A stretch of DNA of 26,878 bases from Botryllus schlosseri. Taxonomy: Eukaryota; Chordata; Ascidiacea; Stolidobranchia; Styelidae. Position 1 is the first letter of the stretch; every line of letters begins with the position of its first letter. Location: the NCBI GenBank assembly GCA_000444245.1, contig ATSW01012784.1, positions 1 through 26,878 on the forward strand. Direction: 5' to 3'. The translations under genes and the position numbers were made by a program. The notes under the pieces were generated by a model that worked only from the letters and a program-made list of their open reading frames with translations, did not search any database and was not told the DNA's origin. Shown here piece by piece: positions 12,401 to 24,400 of this stretch.

Positions 12401-15400
12401 TAGTGACACTCTCGCTTATGCGTTAATCGCAATGACGCATCATTCAATTTTAAAAGTAGCCAACCCCGATTTATTGCTAATATATGCGACCATCAACCAA
12501 ATCTAATTTTTGCAAACCACTTACTTTCTGATATTCAATTTTTTTACATCCACATGACCAAGTTTTGGCACAAATCAGATGTTGATATGTCTACTTGTGA
12601 ATTGGGCCGAGATTTACAGTGTTCCTTTGACTTCTAATCGAGCAGCACAGCCGATTACTTTGACTAATCTCCGTATATACAACTTAACATCAAAACTTGA
12701 TGGTGCTACTTTTTTACTCAGATCGAATACTACCATCTTCGCCACCTTTTAAAGACAACGACAGGCCCGTATTACAATTCCACCTCGTCTCAACCCACGA
12801 CTACGAGAGCCAAGACGAAGACTCTGTGCTGACTCCCATGGAAGAAGACCGCACCAATCCGTTAGCGAATCTCAAAAGCCCTCACTACCATTCGTATCAA
12901 GGCGTGTCGCGAGAGGAAAACATTTACAATCGCTTGTCAGCGAGAAGCGTTGAATCGTTACTGAGCCCTGCGCGTTCGACGGCAGGAAGCCAGCATTCCT
13001 CGGACGAAGAAGACTTTGGCAGCGCGGACCTGATCGCGCAAATTCAGATTGCGCACATGGGGAATCTGATAGCCGATTCGGATTTGAAAATAAACTGACG
13101 ATAAATTAAAATGAAATAAGAAATAAAATTTTTTACGTGGATATGGCGTGCTCGATCCATGAAATACCTCAATGGGTGACAGCAGCACACGTGCTTAGTA
13201 ACAAAGTGCCAAGTTTTTAATCAGTAGAGTAGGTTTCTCTTCTTGTGTTACTTACTATCGTGGCTGGATTTTAAGGCAACTTTCCCTTCTACGCAAGTTT
13301 TCTAGGGAACATTACTTTTGAAGAGTAGAATGTGGTTACGATCAGGGTTGTAATGACTCGAGTCATGATTTTTAGGTGACTCGACTTGACTTGAGTCAAT
13401 TACTGTATTGGCTCGACTTGCACTCTAATCATGGCTCGAACCAACTCATACGACTTGAGACTAGGACAGCCAAGAAAGACATCGCATTGTGACTTCGAAG
13501 AGTACTAAAGTTACCACAATATTGGTAATTCGTCTATCCGTCCTGATACCTGGAAATTAGCCCAAGAAACTGTTGAGAATGAGGAAAATTGGTATATTAT
13601 AAATGCGGGCCATTCTATATCACTCGAGCAGAGGTGAAAAAATTGGGTTGGACCGGACTGAACTCAAAACTGAACCGTGAACGGAACGACTTGGACTCGG
13701 ACGCGAGTCACAACACTATGACTTGGACTCGACCCTCTGCTCACTGACTTGGACTCGGACTTGACTCGGAGGTGAAATAACAATGACTCGAGTAAAAACT
13801 ATAAAAGTGAGATTGACTTGTGACTCGGAACCTTGTTTGTTTGTTTACAACTTTGGTTACGATTTTGACTGCTCCCCTTCTAATTCACATTTTTCCTTTT
13901 TTTTCACAGAACTCGGCCTAAAATACTCTTTTTCTTACTTGGAAATCGCGACATCTACTTTCACTTAAGTAGGAACTTACGTTGCGTCTACTCGAATAGC
14001 AATAATGACTACTCTTACCACTTCCGATAACGGGGTAGGAAGCCAGTTACACTCAAGTAGAAGTAACTATTTCCAAGATATGCAAAAGCCAGGACTTGAA
14101 GTAGAAAAAGGGATCAAAATTCCTCAATAATTAGTTTTAAAACTGAATTTGGTGGACGGCTAACGGTCCCCGGTCAAGTCAGGCCAAAGGGTCTGATCAG
14201 CAAAACATGTGTATGCGGCTCGTCATGTGTAGCGCTCGTCATTCCGGGATAGCATGGAGGGGTGGTGCTGGCGCAAGACTTAGAAATCCTTACAATGCTA
14301 TTCCTGCACTTTCCATGTCCAGCCGCATATGCACATGATATGCTCATAGTACGCATACCGTAATTTTCAATGTATAATGCGCAAAATTTTCACGATTTTT
14401 TGCCCTAAAATAGGGGGGTGCGTATTAAACATGGGTACAAGCCTTGAAAAAAATCTCCCTCGATAAAAAACTTGAAATCACACCTATTTTCATGTTTGTT
14501 TCCAATCGCGCATCACTTTCAGCCATCGCGCCGCGTAGTAATTAGTGGGAAGCGTGTATCCAATTAACGAGAGTCGTGTGCAAAAGCACGCGATCTCCTG
14601 CTGAGTTGGTTTGCCGTTTGTACGCGAGCGAAATTAGGTCACTAATACACACTCGCGCGCGGCAATTCTCGCCAATTCATCGCGTCAACGACAGGCCCGA
14701 ACAATCGCATACGCAATTTATACATACACAAGAGGCCATGTGCGCAAGATACAATCGCTTGCGCAATCAGTCGCATCTCCAACAGACCTGTTGGGCATGA
14801 CATAACCGTTAGCCTAGGCGCAATCGCATCTGTAATAGGCATCGTGCGCAAGATGTCGGATCGTTGGCCTAAACCAACTCGCCGCCGGCCTCGCAGGCTT
14901 TGCCTGCTATCTACTATCGTTTAGAGACAATACCGTTAATTGTATAATGATTAGCAATCGCATCTGTAAAAGGTATCCTCGTGCTCAAGATGTCGTGTCG
15001 CTAGCCTGAACTATCGCGCCGCCAGCCTCGCAGGCTTTGGCTGCTATCTACTATCGTTTAAAGACAATCCCGCTAATCGTATAATGATTAGCAATCGTTG
15101 TGTAATGATTGTTCAAGAGTGACATCGCAAAACAGAATGACATCGTATACAAAATCGGAACTATTCATGTACTGAAATGCAGGGTGCGTACTATACATGG
15201 GTACAGGCTTTTCCCCAGAATTTACATGCTATGGGTGCGTATTATACATGGGGGCGTACTATACTTGGAAAATTACGGTAATTGCATATGCACGGATCGT
15301 GCACGGATCGTTTGTATGCGTATCAAGAGTCGATGCATATGCCAAAAAAATATCACGGACAAAACTATACAACGTCATATTCCTATTAATATTTGCACTT

Positions 15401-18400
15401 ACCGGATTAGATACAGTTTCGCTGCCGTTTGCTTCCTCGGTCGACTGATTGCTGCAGTCGCGCAAAAGATCCAATTCCGCCAACAATCGGACGTAGTGCG
15501 GGCTCTTCTTGAACGCCGGGTACAGTTTTTCGTCTCTCTGCATGATCATAAAAACCTGCGACGGAAATATGCAGGTCGATACGCGTTGCGCGACCGGTCA
15601 TGCCAAATTCTCCCGTCTTCTTCAACAACATTTGAAGTCACATAACGGCAAATTTTTCGTTCAAATTAGGAACAAGATGACTCGTATGTTGATACGTTTC
15701 CGACACAAATCCAGAGTATAACCCAAGAGCGAAATATGCTTAAAAATTAGGTTTGTTTACAAACCAACTGTCAGAATTGAAACAAGTCTTAATTGTGACA
15801 ATTTCAGTCGAGTAGAGAGAGTTAATTTTTCAAGTTCTGAAATTATACGTCCGTTGCCATTAATAGTTACATTATCAACGAGAATGATAAGCTTTGACCC
15901 TTCAATTCTTCCGTATCAAAGCAACTGAAACATGTAACATAAAGCTAGGTGCAGTAGTGAAGATGGCATTTCTATGAAGTAATATACAACCCACTGCATA
16001 GTCAGAAGTAGGTATGGTTGAAAAACGCCAAAATACCTTTAATGCGGTGTATCGTTGGAGTTATAAATTTTTTAGCCTCACATAACATACATCTTACAAC
16101 TAATGTATGACATCATAACGAGAGATAATTGAATACTTGACTAGGAGCGTTATACTAGACTCGGAATCAAATCACTGGGAGAATTTCGTGATTGAGTTGA
16201 ACAAACCTTTTTTTGTAATTCGTCAAACACATTCGGAGAAGGCTCCTCGTTGTTGAGTCTCCGTTGAATCTCCTTGTCTGTCACGGGGTCCAGGTCCACC
16301 CGCGGACTGGCCTGGTTGACGACAGCAATGCTTTTAACGGAGTTAAACAGATGTCGCAATGTCAATTACCGTTTTACTCAAATATTGGTCGTATATGTTT
16401 TTGCCGATGGCTCGCAACATTTCCATGTTGGGGGTGCCCTTCACTTGACCTTAAAACAAAAGGCGTGGAATATACTTCTTAATAACATGAATACTTTGTT
16501 GCGCCGATAGCAGATGTCGAGACGATATATATAAATGTTAAGACCTCTATAGCTTCTACACCCTATTTAACTTCCACTTGTGAATGAATATAACTTTATT
16601 TGTTACACAAGCTTTCGGAGCGCCAGGTCTTGAAAACATGCTACGTTTCGGGTGGGCGCTTGGCAGCGATGTTAGGCACATTGTTTACCGCATTTAGCCG
16701 TAGTTTAGCTTTGGGGTTGACAATTATCAAAATATGCCAACCACGTCTGAGTTTGTGTACCATCTAAAAATAGTAGGCCTACATTGAGCTCAAGCGTTCT
16801 CTTCGCCTAGAGCAGTGGTTCCCAACCAGGGAGGAATTTCCCCCCTGGGGGGGAATTTTGAAATTTTTAGTGGGGAATCTGGCTTAGTTTTTTTAGGGGG
16901 AATCTGGCTTTGGCATTGTATCTGAAGATACACTGGGTTTAAAGGTTTATAGATTTTTATGGTATAGAACTGTTAAGTAGAAATTAGTTCTTTACAATTG
17001 TATGTTTCTTTGGCGGATTTAAAGCTAGGTGTATGTTTAAATGCCTTCCGTAGATATTACACCCCCTGATAAAGTGTGGCTCACGAGACGATTTCGTAGG
17101 GTCCGCGACAGCCTCTTGACCAAATTGCTACTAAGCAGGAAAACGTCAATGCGAATTCAGCACAAGGCCGCTAGAGAAATTGTGTAACTTTTTATGCCAA
17201 CATATGAGCTAACGTGAAAAACATACCAAATTCATCGACTCAACTCAAGTCTTTTGCAAGCGGACTTTGTGATTTATTTTTCGTCAGCGGCTACCCGACC
17301 GGTCAAAAACAGGTCAAATTTGACTGTACTTTACCAAAGTTTAGTGCGGTCCGCATTCGCCATAGTTCGGACATATCTGAATATGTGTTGCCATTAATTG
17401 CTCAGTCAACAAATGGCTGCGCGTTAAAAAGCACATTTTTTAGTCACAAGCAACGTTTTCGTAGGGGGGGTGGGGATTTTAGCTCAAATATCGGCCAAGG
17501 GGGGCACGAGACGAAAAAGGTTGGGAACCACTGGCCTGGAGTATTCAAAATTTCATGCTGGTGACGTCATATTTTGTCCTACGATTGTTGATCCACAATG
17601 TTCTTTACAATTCTCTACTATTGCTGACGATTACCCCTGGCGAGTGTAAGCCGAAATTATTCGGGTTCATTTCAATATGAATATACTATTTAATTTAGCC
17701 GCATATGACAAAAAAAATATAGACACAATATTGGAACACTTATTATTTGCGGTTACGTATGTTTCTTCGACAAACATGAATAGAATGTAAAAAACCTGCA
17801 GAATACAGAATGAGAAATAGATACTAGGCCCTACTTTTCTTAAAAACCAGAATATGTAGAAAAAGTATTCCGAAAATTACCAGATAACTGCTGAATTTTC
17901 ACAGCGTTCAATTGCTGCTCGGCCGAAGCCCGGTACCCGTCCACAGTTAACCAGAAGAAAAGATAAGCTTGCATCTCGATTGTCTGCATGTAATCTGGAA
18001 GCATAACGAGACGAAAATGAATTGCAGTGGAGCGCGACGTTTCTCAACCAGAAGTAGTGGCAGTAATTTGAAAAAAACAACAGATGCCATACAAACTCGA
18101 TTAATTTACAATGAAACTACTACCGACTCAGACATTAGTACTTCCAGCTCAACAATCTACCGGTATCGTATATTGTGGTTCAAAAAACAACTTTTCAGCA
18201 TTTTCACCAGGGACTGAGCCCGTATGGTCCACATAAAGCAATGCAAGAGTACTGATAACATTCAGAATATTTGTAGGAGTTATGATTTCATTCGACACGC
18301 CAATAAGTATTGACCAGAGTTGGTCGATACTGTTATTTCTCCTGAGACAGATATACCAGTTGGGCTGTAAATTTCAGTAGGCTACCACACACGCACATAG

Positions 18401-21400
18401 TGCCTTTACGATGCTGTTTTGGATAGCCCACATGCTCATAACAGTCGGCATGCTGTCAAATTAATTTACAGATGGGCTAGTTGAGAATAGTTCAACGAAA
18501 ACCTGAAGATTTACGTCCAACTCCGCTAAAACACAGGATCATCTGAAAAACCGCAAGTACCGTATCCGTAACGGTGTTGGCATTGCTGCTCGGATTACGA
18601 GAATGAGATACATGTCACGTGTACACCACATTATTTCGATCAAATGGTATTGTTCCGTTTTATGAAGGACTTCGAAGGGAGTGTCATTGAGCACAAGAAA
18701 TGAGGGAGAAGATTTGAGAGATTCTGATGCGCGAATTCGAATCTAGTGGTGAAATGCATTCATTGAGAGTACCAAAATTTTACGCCCTAGCCACTAATAA
18801 TTATTTTATCTATCGACAATGATTATAAATCGCTCCAAATTAGCCTTAAAACTGCTATTAGTCATATCACGGCATCCACAATGCTATGTGTATTCGCGGG
18901 AAGGACATTTCATCAAATCACTATGAAAAGGTAGGCCTACTGTCAAGAAATATGATGTAGGAAGAGCTTCTTGCAGGTACAGAACTTCTATATACAATTG
19001 AATAGTATATTCATATTGAAATAAACCCGAATATTTTAAGCTGACACTCGTCAGGGGTAATCGTCAGCAACTAGTAGAGAATTGGAAAGAACATTGTATA
19101 TCAACAATCGTATCACAAAATATGACGTCACCAGCATGAAATTTCAAACGAGAAAGCGATCAATGTACTATTTTCAGGTGGTACACGTATCAAAATACAC
19201 CAACCCAAACTCTGTCAACAAAAGGAGTTCGTGTACCACCTGAAAATAGTACATTGAACGCTCTATCGTTTGAAATTTCATGCTGGTGACGTCATATTTT
19301 GTGATACGATTGTTGATATACAATGTTCTTTCCAATTCTCTACTAGTTGCTGACGATTACCCCTGACGAGTGTCAGCTGAAAATATTCGGGTTTATTCCA
19401 ATATGAATATACTATTCAAATATGATATAATAGTTTTTGGTGCAACGTTACTGGAATGTATTATTTTCTTTGTCGCTGCATTTACGGTACAGATTTTAAT
19501 TTTCAAAATTTCCGAACTCGACGCCGTGAGGAGTAATACTATTTTAACTCATCCCTTGTCCCCATGTACATTTTCACAACACCGACCCCAACAGTAGCAA
19601 GAGAATATGATTGAGAAACGTTCCGTCTCCATTCTACAATATACTTTCATCCGCAAATCCACGCAGCACTGACCGATGAAAAATTGAAGAGCGATGTTAT
19701 TTCGTAACGTTGTGCCAAGCGGAAGACTATAAAGCGTCGAGGACTTGTCCGCCATCAGCGACTCGTAATTCTAAAAGGAAAAACAGGACACCATCGACTT
19801 AAATTAGCATCGCCACACGTAATTCACACCATTTTGGTGACATTGACTTACGCTCGGGTAATGGATTATTTGAATTCGGACAAGGTCGAGGTCATTAAGG
19901 TGACACTCGTACAGACACTTTACGTGATATTTAAGCGGCAATTTACAAAATTTTTTGTTCAAGTAACAGATGATTCGGATTGATCGATTTCATTTGTGCA
20001 GGTTCAAGTTCATTGAATTATAGTTCTTACGGGTGATGGGGTAGGGGTAAGACACAATGCGGTAACCAAAACGTGCACTAAAGCGTCACTCATTAATGTG
20101 TCACTCAATGAAACAGTCTCTCTGCCACTACGTTACTTCGTTGGAATCTGACACAGTAGTGTAGGTAAGCAGATCTACTTGAAGTAGAAGTATGGGTAAT
20201 TTGTTACATCCACCTCTTGATCTGGAGATAATGATACTGTACCGATACTAATTCTGAAATTCAACCCAGGTCTGATTTCTTTGCTCTCATAAGATGACCC
20301 ACCACCTTCGAGATTACACTGGGATTAACCATACAAACGCGAATTCACAAATGTCATGTCGTCATACTTACGGGATCGAAGTCGCTTTCAAAAGCCATTT
20401 CCCGTCTGCAGTTTGTTAGCGGTTTTCGCACAGTATCCGCACGTATTCCATACTGCTCAGCTGCTGTTTGACAGTGGGATCTAAAAAACCAGATTCGAGT
20501 GACCAATTCAACCATACGCGATTGATAAGCCACCCACCGCAGCACCCACGGTGTTGCCACATAGTGCTACGAAATAGGTATGGTTGAAAAATACAGAATA
20601 ATCGTCGATATGTCGTGCACCTGGCAATGGCATTATATTCTACTAGGCCTACGTCACATAAAAGGTATATAATAAAGGCAAATATGAACTTTCCACATCA
20701 TTCATGCTCTTGTGACCAGACCGCGACGACTAGATAATTCCAGTCATTTAATTAGACTAATTACGGAAAAATGCCAAAAAATCTAATTTGTGAAATGTTT
20801 CTACATTCTAATTTTCAATTCCTGGTCTTCTGAAAATGCGGCAAACGGGCCCAGTTTGCTGTACCGACATTTGCGATTCTTGTACTTGTGAGAATAATAT
20901 TGGGTTTGATATGACCTGAACTATTCAATTTCCAAGTTTGCGAATCCGTTAAATCTAATCCTAGTGTAATTTGGAAAAAAGCGGTATAGTTATAATTCAA
21001 ATTCTAATCCAATTTAGAAAAGCTAAAAAAATTTTAATTGTCCAAGTCTGGCTGTGACATCATAGTGAGCGATCATCGAATATTTGACTCGACTCAAAGA
21101 CGAATGCTCTATTCAGAATCGATGTACTCGTGCACTCATGTACTCTATTTTGCCCACCCCTATACGAGAACTAATGCAATATTCATTGTCGATATTAATA
21201 CGAGAGCGACAAAATCCCAACGGATTATGAGGTAACAGTACCATCGCCGACTGCGTCTCTAGCCCGTATCCGAGCAATCTCTTCGTCCGTCAGATCTCTC
21301 GTCGCGATCAGTTCGCCCACTTCGGAACTGTGTCGCGTAACAGATAGGAAGGCCTCGCTCGTCAGACAATTGTCCGAAATCTGAAAAGTAACGATACGAT

Positions 21401-24400
21401 GACGCGAGCAAATCGTCGCCTATACAATATTCATATCGAAATGACCCCGAATATTCAAGGTAATCTTCAGCAACTAGTAGAGAATTGAAAAAACATTGTA
21501 CATCAACTATTGTAGGATCGAATATGAAGTCAAAGGCATGAAAATTCAAGTAATCGTGGCGACCAGACGGCTTCAGCCCAATGTGCTATTTTTAGATTAT
21601 ACAAGAACTCATTATGTTGGCTCAAACTTCTTCAATCCATCTGTTTGCCCCGGTTATTATCATTTTCACGCATGTGACATCATATTTGGTGATACGTTTG
21701 CTTGTATACAATGAGCTTCTTGGAGGTACAGAGCTACAATATACAATAGAATATTATATCCGTATTGAAATGAACCCCAATCTTTTCGGCTGACACTCGT
21801 CGGGGTTAATTGTCAGCAACTAGTAGATAATTGGAAAGAACAGTGTATATCAACAATCGTATCACAAAATATGACGTCACCAGCATGAAATGAGATCTCA
21901 AATTATATACAATGTTCATCGGTCCGGTTTCGGCCAGAACAACATTTTACACTCTGTGTTTTGTAAAGTAAGTAGCAGTTTTGGGATAGGCTAGGCTCAC
22001 TTTTGTGTCGAAATTCCGTGTCCAAAAATGGGTATTACACGCATACGTGGCCTGTAACGGGGTACCTGTACTATTTCAGTGTACTCAATTAGGTTTTGCC
22101 TTCTGCCAATGCTTCCTTAAGTGGTAGCATATTTCCATATATACTTCCCACTTGTACTCAATAGTGCTTCAGGCAAAATCACTTACATTTTATGCTTCGT
22201 ACTTTGTAATATATATATAATTCTACATTTTTCGAGTAATCAAGTAAGTTTTGGTTAATTGCACTACTATTGCACTAAATGCCATAATTGCGTCGTACCA
22301 TCCATACCCTTATGCTAGATTTTTACAGACACGAGACCTTACACTTCAATCATTGGTTTTTGATTTAGCTTATGATCAGTTACGTTTGAGCTGAGCTACA
22401 ATGGGATATTAGAAAGGATTAGGGACCAAAATCGCTAAAATATGCTACCTTCGTCTCCAGCTCAAAATTTTTGCTCCGCGTTTAATGAGAATTCCATATC
22501 TGAAAAGCATCTCAAAAGCCGTATCATCTTCCATGCGACCAAACATCGTGTTGGGATCGCAAACATTCCGGTTGCTCGTTATAATATGTTTTGATATGAG
22601 ATAAGGGGGGAGGCGTAAATTTTCCGTAACATCGAGGCGGGTGTGTCAAAAAAGCTTGAGAACATCTGTTTCAAGGCAAAAGTATCCTTTGTAAAGTAAA
22701 AAATAGTTTTGGCATATGGCTGCATCCCTGTTATGAGCAAAAGTGTCATAAAAACTGGGCAGATGAGCCAATGCATCAAATTTTACTGAAATGGCACGAA
22801 TTTGTAGTGTCATACGTCATTTTGCGTTAGCTGAGAAGATACTCCCTGCAATTTGGTAAGTGGCTACCTCCGATTAACTGTGAAAGTACACAACCTATGG
22901 ACAAAATCTCAATTTTGAAACTGCGTACTCTAGTAATTTTCAGAACTCAATATTCTTCTTCCACTCACAGGTCTTTGAAACTGCTAGTCCTACTCGAAAT
23001 TGGGTAGAAATCGACAGCCTTCTACTTCTACATCAAGTCGCATTGCATCACATTTTTAAATCCGAATCCCTTTGACGCATAAATCGATAGAAGCACTAAA
23101 AAATTGACATTCGGCAAGCAATCACTCGTAGACACAGGAAAGGCTACATGTTTTCAGTGACGAATACGGCACTGATTCAACGTATTTCAAGCCAGGGGAA
23201 GAATACACAAAAATCAATACTCACCAGCCAGTTTATATATTGATTGAGGTAATCGGGATCGCTATAAAGATTTAGGAGCGGTAAAAATACGCCTTGCACA
23301 AGAATTTCCTGAAAAACAACGCAGTTTCAATTGATGTCAACAATTCAAGCGTGTTGTAACATTACTATTCGCATTACAAAGTGTAATTCCGACATGTTGC
23401 AAAATTCGAGTTACAATTTAATTCCGTGTATTCTATTGTGGTAATGATATATTTTACAAGAGTGGCATCGACGTATTACTTCTGATACATGATACGTTCG
23501 AATACGGGGAAGTCATACGTAGTCTCGGCGTTAACGAACACCGGGCGGTCGTTAACCGATGACATGTTACTGAGTAATTTGTGACGATGCAAAGTTATAA
23601 GTCGACATTGAATTGCGGTTTATACGAGAATAGATAAGCATACCGACAGTGAATATTGTTATAATATGTAATAATTATAACCTCACGCACATGCTAACAT
23701 TATTGCCAGTCCAAGTTCACAGGGTACCAAGAAAACACAGTAAGACTAGTGTGGATCGCGTGAGATCAAGTATTTTTTTCAAATATAACATACAGAAAAT
23801 AGCCTACCTTTAACAGTGCTTTTAATGGCAGGCAATGCAATTCTTTCGGTGGCAGTAGAAGGTAAAGTAATACTTCACTGAGTTCCTGAAAAATCAAAAG
23901 ACAAATATTGACACAACATACGCCACCCCAGATACATACTTATAGGGACAGGGAAGCTAGGAATGGTATATTAGAATGAGGTCAAATACTGTCTATTAAT
24001 GACATGATGATATTAACATGAAGTTGGACCGCTATGTCACTGTTGAAGTAATAATAAACTACAGTTCCTATACTAAAATCACTCGATTCAAGACACCAGA
24101 ATTTTTCACTCGAAGATCAGTTCTTGACGAGAGGTGTGTTTAGGGTGAGAAACTTTGAGTATATTTAGTGCACATAAACCACTAGTATGTTGAGTTTCGT
24201 GATAGCCAACATGTCCTCCTGGTTGCCTAATAGGATAAAAATTATAATATAATAATTACGTGGGTCTCATAACATTAGATTTAAATCGGATTCTGCACCT
24301 TAATCTTATAATCAGACCAGTGCCTGAATATGACCCCAATTTAATCGAGGACTGAGCCAAACTTTTTACCGCACATCAAGAGGAATCCGAATGTGATACC

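Noticed and set aside
12722-13098. Assignment of the nested gene to LDLRAD3 or the LRP family by its tail
   Set aside because: The tail lacks PPxY and NPxY motifs, and those families have no TSP1 repeat in this position.
15109-15645. 178-codon plus-strand open frame
   Set aside because: It runs from the TA-flanked transposon through the antisense of a SNX13 RGS exon; the minus strand there is clearly the coding one.
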